From Chitinophagaceae bacterium (lineage in GTDB: Bacteria; Bacteroidota; Bacteroidia; Chitinophagales; Chitinophagaceae): 64,000 bases of DNA. Below, in pieces: positions 18,580 through 28,057 of the stretch (positions within the stretch are counted from its first letter, which is position 1; each line of letters starts with the position of its first letter). The notes below the pieces were generated by a model. That model was not told where the DNA came from. It made no database searches and saw nothing but the letters and a program-made list of their open reading frames with translations. The DNA lies in the NCBI GenBank assembly GCA_947451935.1, contig CANGBH010000006.1, forward strand, positions 1 through 64,000, written 5' to 3'. A program made the position numbers and the translations under genes.

Positions 18580-19896
18580 CTAGTTACCAATTAAGTAGAG
18601 GGCTGTCTGCCTACCCTGAATAAACCTAAATCCATTCCCATCAAAAAATCCATCCTCTTCCAACATAATTCGAATAGACTTCTTCCATTCAGGGATATCT
18701 GTGGCTGCATTTAATTCTATTGAATAGGCTGTATTGGGAAATAATGGATAGTCACCACTCCCAGAAACACCTCCTTGCTGATCCCACAGCCCAATTGTGG
18801 GTCCTGCAGCATGTCCATGAAATCCGAGAGGATGGGTATAGATACTGGCAGTAATCCCTTCCGATTGTGCCTGTTTCAGGGATGATATTAAAATCTGATT
18901 ACCTGTTCTGCCCGTTTCGAAATGTGTTGTTAAGATATCTTGCAATCGATTAGTTTGTTTGAATGCCTTCTTAATCGATTCAGGAGCATCAGTCTCCCCT
19001 GGCTTAAGTATATATGCGTGTTGCTGAACATCAGTGTTCAATCTTAAATAGGTGATACCAAAGTCTACATGAATAAGATCTCCAGGTAAAATAATTTCAT
19101 TATCCGGCCGTTCTGAAAAACTTCTAAGATGATCAAAACTCAAGGAATCGCTTCGTTGAATATCTATTGAAGGATGAAACCATGTTGTCAATCCTAAAGC
19201 AGTCACTTTTTGCCTAAACCACCACACCAAATCTTCGCTACTAGTTATGCCAGGAGTAATTACTTTCTCTGAAAATCCCTCCTTAATGATATCATGAGAA
19301 ATACGAACTAGTTGAGTATAGAGTTGCATTTCTCGCTCAGTTCTAGTTTCAAGCCACCCTACGGCAAGTGGTTCAGCTGAAACCACTTTAGCCTGAAGCT
19401 CTTTAGAAAGTTTAGACATCAACATTAAATAATGAGTGTGTGCTAGCCCGTCGGCATGAGCAAAATTCACTGAAGTATTTATGCCAATTTTTCTGGGGTT
19501 CTTTGTTTTAATGATGTCCACCAATGCATCCCATTGGTCAGGAAATTTTTTCATATCCCATGCAGCCTTAACAGCATCCCCCACATTATAACGTGCTATA
19601 GCAAACTTTTCAATCTCCTTTTTCTTCTGATCATAATAAAATACAAGCATAGTAGTGCGTCTGGCAGAAAGCCATGTAGCAGGTAACATTGTTTTTAATA
19701 CCGGATCTTCATTGTATTCTCTTGCAATGATCACCCACATATCAATTCCTGTCCGTTCCATTAATGTTGGCAACAATATATTCATTCGATCTTGTAGAAT
19801 TTCATCTTCAACTTTTGCTTGATCGCGCTCAGAAATTATTTGCGACTGACCAACATTCAACAAGAAAAAACTAAGTAGTAGTAAGATATATTTCAT
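18580..19896 (-). CDS. M24-family metallopeptidase (Xaa-Pro aminopeptidase-like), secreted
   Basis: A 438-residue protein with an N-terminal signal peptide (MKYILLLLSFFLLNVGQS) and an N-terminal creatinase-like domain followed by the M24 pita-bread fold. Metal ligands are readable: the Asp pair in HVDFGITYLRLNTD, His in LGFHGHAAGP, Glu in YSIELN and Glu in MLEEDGFF. M24B enzymes release N-terminal residues before proline or cleave related amide bonds. The stretch after the second Asp is VQQHAYIL where classical prolidases have a T-R-T/S motif, so substrate range may differ. Its own terminator lies downstream, and a repeat array fills the 311 bp between it and the helicase gene. Confidence 0.9.
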   Translation of the reverse strand: MKYILLLLSFFLLNVGQSQIISERDQAKVEDEILQDRMNILLPTLMERTGIDMWVIIAREYNEDPVLKTMLPATWLSARRTTMLVFYYDQKKKEIEKFAIARYNVGDAVKAAWDMKKFPDQWDALVDIIKTKNPRKIGINTSVNFAHADGLAHTHYLMLMSKLSKELQAKVVSAEPLAVGWLETRTEREMQLYTQLVRISHDIIKEGFSEKVITPGITSSEDLVWWFRQKVTALGLTTWFHPSIDIQRSDSLSFDHLRSFSERPDNEIILPGDLIHVDFGITYLRLNTDVQQHAYILKPGETDAPESIKKAFKQTNRLQDILTTHFETGRTGNQILISSLKQAQSEGITASIYTHPLGFHGHAAGPTIGLWDQQGGVSGSGDYPLFPNTAYSIELNAATDIPEWKKSIRIMLEEDGFFDGNGFRFIQGRQTALYLIGN

Positions 19897-19918
19897 AATA
19901 ACCGATTTATCGTTTTAA

Positions 19919-20207
19919 GCTGGACGCTTAGCGCTTAACGCTGTTTTACTCTTGCCTATTGCCTATTCCCTCTTGCCTTCCTCTGTGCCTCTACCCCTTT
20001 TTTTCGCTGGACGCTTGACGCTGTTTTACTCTTGCCTCTTGCCTATTCCCTATTGCCTTCCTATGTGCCTCTACCCCTTTTTCTCGCTTTACGCTGGACG
20101 CTTAACGCTGTTTTACTATTGCCTCTTGCCTATTCCCTATTGTCTTCCTATGTGCCTCTGCCCCCTTTTCTATATTCACTATTGCCTCTTCCCTATTGCC
20201 TATTACC
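19919..20207. repeat. Degenerate about 80-bp tandem repeat array with nested short repeats
   Basis: This fills nearly all of the 311-bp gap (19897-20207) between two minus-strand genes. Three unequal copies start near 19919, 20006 and 20086 (87, 80 and about 95+ bp). Each contains GCTGGACGCTTAACGCTG, GTTTTACTCTTGCC, repeated units of the type TTGCCTATTGCCTATTCCC, and GTGCCTCTACCCC before a T run. Inside each copy there are shorter repeats of GCTTAACGCT and TTGCCTAT/TTGCCTCT. Frames open through it only because the unit lacks stops; they are not genes. The last unit touches the stop codon of the helicase gene. No promoter box was recognised in it. Confidence 0.9.
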
Positions 20208-22667
20208 TCATGATATTATCCTCAACTTAGCATAGTTCAACATAATTTTCTTCTCGCCATTCAACTCAAATTTAATGGTAGCAATGGGATTATGAGAAGC
20301 TCCTTCCATTTTAAGCACTTCACCAAACCCAAATTTTTGGTGCTCTACACGTTGCCCTGCTTTTAAATCTGTCGTGTCACTTGGTACAAAATCTGCTGAA
20401 GGTTGATGAACAATAGGTTTATTTGGAGATGGATTAATAGGCAAATATCCAGGTTTCTCAGGTTGCTTTTTTGTTTCAGTATAATATGTCTTCTGGCCAG
20501 TTGATGCAGCCCCTTGTCCACCCCATCCCCTCATTCGATCTGATGCAGATGGACCGGTCTGATTCCTAAATCCGCCACCAGCAAATGACTTATCAATTGC
20601 TTCCTCTGGCAATTCATTAATGAACCGACTTGGTTCGTTTTGAACAACCTGTCCAAATTTATACCTAGTATTGGCATACGTTATCCAAAGTCGTTGCTTT
20701 GCTCGCGTAATCACTACATAAAACAAACGTCTTTCCTCTTCAAGCTCTTCACGAGAGTTAATACTCATCGCATTGGGGAATAACATTTCTTCAAGACCAA
20801 CTGCAAATACGCAAGAAAATTCCAACCCCTTTGCAGCATGAATAGTCATCATTTTAATCGTATCAGCAGATTCATCTTTTTGATCAGAGTCAGTTAATAA
20901 TGAAATCTGTTGCAAATAAGCCGACAACAGAACATCCTCTCGTAGTGGACGATTCGGTATGGCTTCTTGAAGAGAATTTTCTGAAAAATCTATTTCATTT
21001 TGTTGTTGAATATTGTCTGCGTCGAAGCTAGCCTGATCCTCCTGCATAACAACCCCATCTTCATCAATCTGAGCACGATTTTGTTTATCATCCACCCACT
21101 CTTTGATTGAATTCAATAATTCTTGAACGTTTTCATAACGCTGAACACCTTCTGTACTTTTATCATTGAATAATTCCTTTACTAATCCAGTTTGTTTCCC
21201 CACATGAAAAGCCACGTCATATGCATTGTTGTTTTTCAACATGCTGGTGAAACTTTTAATCATGGTAACGAATAGCTCAATGGCTTCTAAGGTTCCTGCT
21301 CTGAAACCAAAGGAAGATGCTTTGGTTAATACTTCCCAAAGGCTAATATTTTGTTCATTTGCAACCAGAATCAATTTATCTAAGGATGTTTTGCCAATGC
21401 CTCTAATGGGATAATTGATAATGCGCTTAAGTGCTTCTTCATCTTGAGGATTGACAATAATTCTTAGATAAGCGATATAATCTTTGATCTCTTTTCGTTG
21501 ATAGAAACTGATACCGCCGAAAATGGTATAGGGCAAATTCATTCTTCGCAAAGCCTCTTCAAATGCACGACTTTGAGCATTTGTCCTATATAAAATAGCG
21601 AACTCTTTATTAAAGTAGTGGTTCCTTAATTTTTGTTCCTGAATAGAATCAGCGATGAACTTTCCTTCATCGTTATCTGTCATGGTTCGTACTAGCTTAA
21701 TCTTTTCCCCCTCGCCATTTTCAGTCCATAGTTGCTTCTCAATCTGTCCTTTATTATTCCCAATCACTTCATTGGCGACTTGTAAGATTTGTTTTGTGCT
21801 TCTGTAGTTCTGTTCAAGTTTTATCAACTTTACATCATCATAATCTTTTCTAAACAATAGTATATTTTCGATGGTGGCACCACGGAAACCGTAAATCGAT
21901 TGCGCATCATCACCAACAACACATATGTTCTCATGAGCAGCACCAAGTAATTTTATGATTTCATACTGAGCAGGATTTGTATCCTGATACTCATCTATCA
22001 TAATGTAATTAAACTTATGTTGATACTTATGTAGAGCGTCTGGATGATTCTTCAAGATTAAATAAAATTGGAGGAGGAGATCATCGAAATCCATCGCACC
22101 ATTTTTGAAACATCTTTTTGAGTACGCTGTATAGATTTGTGATATCGCTGGTCTATTTGCCCGAGCATCTTCTTGTTGCAGTGAATAATCATTTGCATAA
22201 TCTTCTGCTGTAACTAAGGCATTTTTAGCTGATGAAATACGGCCATATACCGTTGAAGGCTTATATATTTTATCGTCAAGATGAAGTTCATTAATCACTG
22301 TTTTCAAGACACTTTTGGCATCGTCGGTGTCATATATAGTGAATGATGTAGGATAACCGAATTTGCTGGCCTCCGCCCTTAGGATTCGGGCAAAAACAGA
22401 GTGAAAAGTGCCAATGTATAAATTTCGTGATTCATTGTTCCCAAGGATTTTTTCTACCCGCTCCTTCATTTCCTTTGCCGCTTTGTTGGTGAAGGTTAAG
22501 GCTAAAATGCGAAACGAATCTACCCCTGAAGCCATTAAATGAGCAATGCGCGTAGTTAACACCTTGGTTTTACCACTCCCGGCACCTGCAATTATCATAA
22601 GGGGGCCTTTAACATGTATCACTGCTTCCCTTTGCTGGGGGTTAAGCTCATTAAGGTAATCCGACAT
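20208..22667 (-). CDS. pcrA: ATP-dependent DNA helicase, UvrD/PcrA type
   Basis: An 819-residue superfamily 1A 3'-5' helicase acting in nucleotide excision and mismatch repair and in removing RecA or stalled RNA polymerase. It opens with LNPQQREAVIHVKGPLMIIAGAGSGKT (Q motif and Walker A), then FTNKAAKEMKER (Ia), IDEYQDTNPAQY (II), VGDDAQSIYGFRGA (III), LEQNYRST (IV), TIHAAKGLEFSCVFAVG (V) and YVVITRAKQRLW (VI). The C-terminal tail ends in a small Tudor-like segment (GQRVEHQKFGFGEVLKMEG), as in PcrA, known there to contact RNA polymerase. Length is normal to slightly long. Single-gene transcript; the promoter is weakly seen as TAAATTG five bases before the ATG. Confidence 0.95.
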   Translation of the reverse strand: MSDYLNELNPQQREAVIHVKGPLMIIAGAGSGKTKVLTTRIAHLMASGVDSFRILALTFTNKAAKEMKERVEKILGNNESRNLYIGTFHSVFARILRAEASKFGYPTSFTIYDTDDAKSVLKTVINELHLDDKIYKPSTVYGRISSAKNALVTAEDYANDYSLQQEDARANRPAISQIYTAYSKRCFKNGAMDFDDLLLQFYLILKNHPDALHKYQHKFNYIMIDEYQDTNPAQYEIIKLLGAAHENICVVGDDAQSIYGFRGATIENILLFRKDYDDVKLIKLEQNYRSTKQILQVANEVIGNNKGQIEKQLWTENGEGEKIKLVRTMTDNDEGKFIADSIQEQKLRNHYFNKEFAILYRTNAQSRAFEEALRRMNLPYTIFGGISFYQRKEIKDYIAYLRIIVNPQDEEALKRIINYPIRGIGKTSLDKLILVANEQNISLWEVLTKASSFGFRAGTLEAIELFVTMIKSFTSMLKNNNAYDVAFHVGKQTGLVKELFNDKSTEGVQRYENVQELLNSIKEWVDDKQNRAQIDEDGVVMQEDQASFDADNIQQQNEIDFSENSLQEAIPNRPLREDVLLSAYLQQISLLTDSDQKDESADTIKMMTIHAAKGLEFSCVFAVGLEEMLFPNAMSINSREELEEERRLFYVVITRAKQRLWITYANTRYKFGQVVQNEPSRFINELPEEAIDKSFAGGGFRNQTGPSASDRMRGWGGQGAASTGQKTYYTETKKQPEKPGYLPINPSPNKPIVHQPSADFVPSDTTDLKAGQRVEHQKFGFGEVLKMEGASHNPIATIKFELNGEKKIMLNYAKLRIIS

Positions 22668-22939
22668 GACTGCAATTTAATTATTAGTTCGGACAAAATG
22701 AGAATAAGAGATTAGATAGAGAATCACAGAAACCGGTGATAACTAAGCTTTTAAATTAAATTCCTTCTAAAAATTGCTACCTATAAAACAGTTATACTTT
22801 CATCTAACCACGTACATCTCACTACTATTTTGTTAAAATAATGTTTAAATGAAATGTTCATTAAACCCTATACGTTCAATGAGGTCTATGTACTGTCCGG
22901 CAACATTTGCCCTATATTCTTAAAAACTAAAAAACAGTT

Positions 22940-23806
22940 ATGAAACTAAAAAATCTTTTCTGGCCAATTGCTTCTGTAGCCCTCATTTTTTCTTTATTAT
23001 TCAGCTCTTGTCAAAAGAACGAAAGCGCAACTGCTGCTAAAAATTCATTAAGCGTATACCTAACAGATGCCCCTGGTGATTTTGACAGTGTTTTAATCGA
23101 CATTCAAAAAGTAGAAGTTAAGATTGATAATGATTCTACCCATGGAAGGGATGATCAATTTGGTGATCATGATGATGATAGAGACGATCATTTAAAAAGA
23201 AAGGATGATTTTGGTGAGTGGGTTGACCTCAACTTCACCGCAGGAAAAATAAATGTATTATCACTACGTAATGGTATTGATACAAACCTAGCTTCAGGTA
23301 ATATCCCAGCAGGAACAGTAAGAAAGATTAGAATTACCCTTGGAACAGATAATAGTGTTGTTAAAGATGGTCAATCATATCCATTAACACTTAGAAATGA
23401 AACCAATAATTTCTTATACATAAAGCTACATAATGAGCACAGAGAACGTGGAGTAGGAAATGATCAAAAAGTATGGGTTGATTTTGATATCTCTAGATCA
23501 ATCATAGAAGAAAATGGTGCGTATTACCTATTGCCAAGACTTCGTCCTTTCTGCGACAGAAATTTTGGGACAGTAACAGGTAAAGTATTACCAGAGGGAA
23601 TTGTTCCTTCAGTAACATTCAATGATGGAAATGGATTTACTGCGATTGCAGTTCCTGCACCAAATGGAGAATTCAAAATACGTGGATTACCAGAAGGTAC
23701 TTACTCTGTAACGTATGCTGCTGCGGGATATACCTCACAAACAGTTGATATAACTATTTCAAAAGGGCATGAAAACAAATTGGAAACTATAACATTAGTT
23801 CCATAA
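22940..23806 (+). CDS. DUF4382 lipoprotein with carboxypeptidase-regulatory-like domain
   Basis: A 288-residue lipoprotein: signal peptide and lipobox FSSC (Cys24), then the DUF4382 core starting NSLSVYLTDAPGDFDSVLIDIQKVEVKID and containing WVDLNFTAGKINVLSLRNG and IPAGTVRKIRITLG. A C-terminal beta domain (FGTVTGKVLPEGIVPSVTF ... AAGYTSQTVDITI, from about residue 210) belongs to the carboxypeptidase-regulatory-like fold. Between residues about 64 and 90 the chain is rich in Asp and His (GRDDQFGDHDDDRDDHLKRK), which looks like a metal-binding or disordered insert. The function of DUF4382 proteins is not known; the location is the cell envelope. Single gene with its own terminator. Confidence 0.88.
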   Translation: MKLKNLFWPIASVALIFSLLFSSCQKNESATAAKNSLSVYLTDAPGDFDSVLIDIQKVEVKIDNDSTHGRDDQFGDHDDDRDDHLKRKDDFGEWVDLNFTAGKINVLSLRNGIDTNLASGNIPAGTVRKIRITLGTDNSVVKDGQSYPLTLRNETNNFLYIKLHNEHRERGVGNDQKVWVDFDISRSIIEENGAYYLLPRLRPFCDRNFGTVTGKVLPEGIVPSVTFNDGNGFTAIAVPAPNGEFKIRGLPEGTYSVTYAAAGYTSQTVDITISKGHENKLETITLVP

Positions 23807-23827
23807 TCACAATACCTAAAAACTAAC

Positions 23828-23860
23828 AAAAGGGGCTGTCTAATCGACAGCCCCTTTTTT
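23828..23860 (+). terminator. Intrinsic terminator after the DUF4382 gene
   Basis: Stem GGGGCTGTC / GACAGCCCC (23832-23840 with 23846-23854), loop TAATC, then six T residues. 25 bp after the stop codon. Confidence 0.93.
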
Positions 23861-24018
23861 GTGTGTAACATTAAGATAAAGGATTGAGGAAATCCATCAG
23901 ATGAAGTATCAGATAGATTGTCTAATTTTCAAACTGTAAAAATTGACGACAAAATATAGTCAAAGCAAAATGACTTGCGAATTAGAAACACTTTTTTTTA
24001 AACCCCAATATTAAGATT

Positions 24019-24447
24019 ATGAAAAAAATCATGCTCTTTGCGCTTCTCTTTTCAATAACAAGTATTCATGGACAAACTCAAGAGAGCGAAAAAATTGAAG
24101 CAGCTGTTAATTACTTCCTGACAGCATTAAAAAGTGGAGACAGAGAATCTCTACAGAAAATTACCCATGAAAAATTAAGTTATGGTCATTCGAATGGCCG
24201 TATTGAGAACCAACAGGAATTTATCGAAAAACTAGCTACAGGTGTTTCAAAATTTCTTACCGTCAATACTACCAATCAAATAATGTATCATACAAAACAC
24301 ACGGCAATTATAAGACATCGATTAGATGCAAACGTAATCGATAATGGTAAAGAAAATGAAGTGCATTTAAATGTACTAATGGTTTTTGAAAAAGAAAAAG
24401 GGGATTGGAAACTACTTGCAAGGCAGGCAGTAAAAATTATAAATTAA
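24019..24447 (+). CDS. Secreted NTF2-like (SnoaL/DUF4440-type) protein
   Basis: A 142-residue protein with a signal peptide (MKKIMLFALLFSITSIHG) and a single cone-shaped NTF2-like domain: EAAVNYFLTALKSGDRESLQKITHEKLSYGHSNG, followed by strands YHTKHTAIIRHRL, EVHLNVLMVFEKEKGDWKLLARQAVKI. Members act as small-molecule binders, isomerases or have no known activity, and nothing visible fixes the ligand. Periplasmic by its signal peptide. Single gene, sharing a bidirectional terminator with the convergent OmpA gene. A weak dyad TTGAC-N11-GTCAA (23943-23963) lies upstream. Confidence 0.82.
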   Translation: MKKIMLFALLFSITSIHGQTQESEKIEAAVNYFLTALKSGDRESLQKITHEKLSYGHSNGRIENQQEFIEKLATGVSKFLTVNTTNQIMYHTKHTAIIRHRLDANVIDNGKENEVHLNVLMVFEKEKGDWKLLARQAVKIIN

Positions 24448-24465
24448 GTTAGTCAACAACATAAA

Positions 24466-24500
24466 TTAAGAAGGCCTCCAAATTGGAGGCCTTCTTAATT
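24466..24500. terminator. Bidirectional terminator between convergent genes
   Basis: Near-perfect hairpin centred on 24482 (TTAAGAAGGCCTCCAA paired with TTGGAGGCCTTCTTAA) with A/T flanks on both sides. It serves the NTF2-like gene on the plus strand and the OmpA-like gene on the minus strand. Confidence 0.88.
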
Positions 24501-24521
24501 ATATAAATTCCTTACGGAATA

Positions 24522-25403
24522 TTATTTCTTCTCAAGTAACTTGAAGAATTGATCCAATTGAGGAAGGATTACAATACGAGTTCTTCTGTTAGCAGAGCGA
24601 CCTTCAGCAGTTGAGTTATCAGCGATAGGGCGATACTCAGAACGACCTGCTGCAGTCATTTGCACTGGATTGATGCCATATTGTTTTTGCAACAAACGAA
24701 CAATTGTAGTTGCGCGCTTCACACTGAGATCCCAGTTGTCTGCAACTTCGCCATTACCAGCCAAGACTACATTATCTGTATGCCCTTCAACCATAAATTC
24801 AATATCAGGTTGATTTTTCAAAACCAATGCAACTTTTCCAAGAACTGATTTCGCTTTTTCGTTTACATCCCAGCTACCAGTTCTAAATAATAATTTATCA
24901 GAAATGTCTACATAAACAACTCCTTTATCAACTTTGATATTGATATCGTTATCGCTTAAGTTTCCAATTGCACCTTTAAGGTTCATTACCAAAGCCATAT
25001 TAAGCGAATCCTTACGAGCTGCTGCTGATTGAATTGCTTGAATATATGAATCTTTAGAACCTATGTTGTCAAGTGACTTCTTAATGCTTTCTGCTTGAGA
25101 AGAAGAGATCACAGAAAGATCTTCAAGTTGCTTCAAGGCAGAATTGTTGTTTTTCTTCAAAAACTCAACCTGCTCTTTCATTGCAGCAAGTTGTGACTCT
25201 AGTTGTGCTAATGCAATAGCTTTATTACGCTCTAAATCAGTCTTGTCAGTTTTACACGCAGCTAATTCTTGCTGAGCACCAACAAGTGTACTATTCAAGC
25301 CGTTGTACTTATCATTCAACGCTTGGAATTTTTTTGAACTTACACAAGAGAATAATGTGAAAGCCATAAGCAAAGGCAGGAGATAAAATTTACTTTTCAT
25401 CAT
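24522..25403 (-). CDS. OmpA-family peptidoglycan-associated lipoprotein
   Basis: About 293 residues. Start placed at the ATG-ATG pair 25403/25400 (MMKSKFYLLPLLMAFTLFSC), which gives a clean lipoprotein signal with Cys at the LFSC lipobox. The longer frame adds ten codons overlapping the promoter. A coiled-coil-like segment (residues about 25-120, with LAACKTDKTDLERNKAIALAQ and similar) is followed by an OmpA C-terminal domain: VYVDISDKLLFRTGSWDVN, VEGHTDN, NWDLSVKRATTIVRLL, GRSEYRPIADNSTAEGRSANRRTRI. Such proteins tie the outer membrane to peptidoglycan through diaminopimelate. Common in the phylum as a single gene. Confidence 0.92.
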   Translation of the reverse strand: MMKSKFYLLPLLMAFTLFSCVSSKKFQALNDKYNGLNSTLVGAQQELAACKTDKTDLERNKAIALAQLESQLAAMKEQVEFLKKNNNSALKQLEDLSVISSSQAESIKKSLDNIGSKDSYIQAIQSAAARKDSLNMALVMNLKGAIGNLSDNDINIKVDKGVVYVDISDKLLFRTGSWDVNEKAKSVLGKVALVLKNQPDIEFMVEGHTDNVVLAGNGEVADNWDLSVKRATTIVRLLQKQYGINPVQMTAAGRSEYRPIADNSTAEGRSANRRTRIVILPQLDQFFKLLEKK

Positions 25404-25430
25404 AATGTTTTTAATAAAATAATCGGTTAA

Positions 25431-25438
25431 CAAATATA
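25431..25438 (-). promoter_or_regulatory. -7 box of the OmpA-family gene
   Basis: On the minus strand TATATTTG, an exact TAnnTTTG match, 27 bases before the ATG. No clear -33 TTG was found. Confidence 0.5.
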
Positions 25439-25493
25439 ATCTTTAAAAATTAAATTTCGACTTTTAGAATTTATAAAATTAACCACTTTAAGC

Positions 25494-27914
25494 TTACTTT
25501 TCGTCATCCTCTCGGTCTGTAACATGAACAAATGCACTTCTTCTAGGAGCTGGCATAACACTATTTTCACCTTTAACCGCTTTCCAGATCACCTCACTGA
25601 ATTCATAATCATTAACACGATCCTCTTTTGAAAAATCGAAGGCCATACTCTTCTTAGCTGAAGCAGTCATCTTGGTATTTTTCTCATTCAGATCAATATT
25701 GGAAGGCAAAGCCCTAAAGGGGGTTAAGTTAGGAGTCTTACTAAAGCTTCTCCACATCGGTGTGGCGGCTGCATCAAATTGAGACATTGGTGGTAAACCT
25801 AAGATCAATTCGATGGTCCTTAACATTGATGAAGTGCTATAAGCTGTATGGTCAACATATTTACGTTTTACAAATCCACCTGCAACATAGGCCGTTGTAC
25901 GGTGTGCATCTATATGATCAGGACCATCTTGTGCATCATCTTCAACAATAAATATGGCAGTCTCTTTCCAAATGGGTGATTTTGAAAGGTATTCAACCAT
26001 CATGCCTACCGACAAATCGTTGTCGGCAACATGAGCAAAAGGCGTGGGCCTACCTATACTCAACCCTTCGGTATGATCATTAATAAGACGCATCGTATTC
26101 AATCTTGGCACCGCGTCATGAGCTAGTAAGGAATCAAATTCACGTTTCCACTGATTAACCCTAGTGGTATCCCGAACTTTTTGGTCCCAACTCGTGAAAT
26201 AAGGACAAAAATGCCCTTGAAGCACTGGGATATTGGCTTTGTAATTATCGGCAAACTCTCCATAAGTTCTATAGCTTATGCCATTTCGTTTGCATTGGCC
26301 CCAAATGAAATCACCTTTGTTATTTGCAATGGCTCTTGTTCCTTCGGCATTGTATTCACCACCTCTACCACCATAACTAGTTGGCCAATTTTTTTCTAAG
26401 AAGTCGGTTGCATAAGCGCCGAACGTCCAATTATGCCCATCTGCACTCACCTCTCCATCAACATAAAAATTATCAAGCAAGACAAATTCGTTTACCAGAG
26501 CATGTTGATTCGGCGTAATGTGTTCACCAAACAAAACAAGGCTAGTATCTCCATTGCCTGATTTCACATCACCCAATACTTGATCGTAGGTACGATTCTC
26601 CTTAACTATATAAAAAACATATTTAATGGGGGACTGGTCACCCACTTTCATGGGAATAGGATTACCAGGTTCACCTGCAGCGTTGATTTCCTTGTCTTTA
26701 GAATAGGGGGAATTATCATAAACCGCTTTTGAATATAAAGGCATAATTTCTTCCCCAGGCTCATCAACAATGGACATGGTTCCTTTAAATAGTCCGCCTA
26801 TATATTGAACTTCCTTTATTTGAGTTGCATCTGCTTTTTGAAAAGACACTTTCTGCTCTTTTTGAATGGGGTTGGGGCCAAACGGATTCGCCATAGAATT
26901 AAATCCCTTGCCATTGGCAACAAATATTTTCTTTCCAAGGACTTTAACATTAGTTGGATACCAACCCACAGGTATATAGCCAAGTGAATTACTTTGTCCG
27001 GGATGTTCAACATCAAATACAGCTAATGAATTATTATCAGCGTTCGCAACATAAAGTCGCTCTTCATTTGATGAAAGCGCTACTCCATTGGTGGTTGCAC
27101 CACTTGGTGCATCTGCAAATAATGCAGCATTCAATGTTTCAATTACTTTCATATCGCTGGTTCTAATCACAGAAACGGAATTATCATTGGCATTCGCAAC
27201 ATAGATATAGTCTCCCTTCTTTGTCATGCAAATCTCATTGGGATTATCACCCACCGCTACCCTAGCATTTTCCTGATAATCAGTTGTACTAAGACGAAGT
27301 ACATGATCTGCTCCCCAAACGGATATATATAATTGATCACGCTTTGGAGAAAGCACACAGGCATATCCTTCAGCAGCTAATTTCTTTTTAAAGACAACTT
27401 TCTTGGTCACCAAACTCATTACATATAAGCTACTATCCTCACTGGTTACCACATAAAGCTTATTTGACCTGTTGTCTACAGCAATACCTGTTGGTCCAAT
27501 TTTATTAGGCCATGCTTTGCCAAGTGAAAAACTTTCAGCTAAGACCAGCTTATTAGCCTCAATAGCATATCTATTAATACAGTTATCGTTACCGCCCGAC
27601 GCATAAAGCGATTTTTCATCATCTGAAAACGTTAAGCCATACCATGACTTAGGAATAACTGTTGTAAAAAGTACTTTTTCGGTTTTAGGATCAATGAGCT
27701 GAATAGATTGAACACTCTGACCATTATTCGTTACCGCCATCCGTTTCCCTGAATGGGAAACAGCAATATTCAGTGGTAAATCACCCAATGGAAAACTTCT
27801 TCCAGCTGGAGTTAGTGACCAACCATTAGGCAATAACACAGAAGTAGGAAGCTGTGCCACTGCTGAATACATTATTGATAAAGCAAATAACAGAATTGAA
27901 ATAGATTTTTTCAT
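25494..27914 (-). CDS. YncE-like beta-propeller fused to alkaline phosphatase-superfamily phosphoesterase
   Basis: About 806 residues, secreted (signal peptide from ATG 27914, MKKSISILLFALSIMYS). Residues about 35-360 are a seven-bladed YVTN/YncE propeller (repeats such as ANANDNSVSVIRTSDMKVIETL and VANADNNSLAVFDV). Residues about 420-800 are a phosphoesterase of the phospholipase C/acid phosphatase family: YIVKENRTYDQVLGD, DGEVSADGHNWTFGAYATDF, VEDDAQDGPDHIDAHRTTAYV. This fusion is a recognised Bacteroidota architecture. It probably releases phosphate from an external ester, with the propeller as binding module; the substrate is unknown. The upstream TTG codon reading (27923) is rejected in favour of the ATG with a clean signal peptide. 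Confidence 0.92.
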   Translation of the reverse strand: MKKSISILLFALSIMYSAVAQLPTSVLLPNGWSLTPAGRSFPLGDLPLNIAVSHSGKRMAVTNNGQSVQSIQLIDPKTEKVLFTTVIPKSWYGLTFSDDEKSLYASGGNDNCINRYAIEANKLVLAESFSLGKAWPNKIGPTGIAVDNRSNKLYVVTSEDSSLYVMSLVTKKVVFKKKLAAEGYACVLSPKRDQLYISVWGADHVLRLSTTDYQENARVAVGDNPNEICMTKKGDYIYVANANDNSVSVIRTSDMKVIETLNAALFADAPSGATTNGVALSSNEERLYVANADNNSLAVFDVEHPGQSNSLGYIPVGWYPTNVKVLGKKIFVANGKGFNSMANPFGPNPIQKEQKVSFQKADATQIKEVQYIGGLFKGTMSIVDEPGEEIMPLYSKAVYDNSPYSKDKEINAAGEPGNPIPMKVGDQSPIKYVFYIVKENRTYDQVLGDVKSGNGDTSLVLFGEHITPNQHALVNEFVLLDNFYVDGEVSADGHNWTFGAYATDFLEKNWPTSYGGRGGEYNAEGTRAIANNKGDFIWGQCKRNGISYRTYGEFADNYKANIPVLQGHFCPYFTSWDQKVRDTTRVNQWKREFDSLLAHDAVPRLNTMRLINDHTEGLSIGRPTPFAHVADNDLSVGMMVEYLSKSPIWKETAIFIVEDDAQDGPDHIDAHRTTAYVAGGFVKRKYVDHTAYSTSSMLRTIELILGLPPMSQFDAAATPMWRSFSKTPNLTPFRALPSNIDLNEKNTKMTASAKKSMAFDFSKEDRVNDYEFSEVIWKAVKGENSVMPAPRRSAFVHVTDREDDEK

Positions 27915-28057
27915 GATAGCCAAATGTTTATGATTTTATAAATGTAACAAAGTTGTTATGAATGAACATCTATCGAATAATAATTAAACGTTACCGTTCA
28001 TATAAAAAAGTAGAATTGAAACACGCTTAAATAGATATAATTATTAAATTTATAGTG

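Noticed and set aside
19952-20235. Two open frames through the repeat array
   Set aside because: The translated sequence is only the low-complexity repeat (LLPIPYCLP and similar) with no start context; they arise from a repeat unit without stops.
23943-23963. TTGAC-N11-GTCAA dyad before the NTF2-like gene
   Set aside because: Five-base arms at this spacing are expected by chance in such a gap; no regulator or promoter box supports it.
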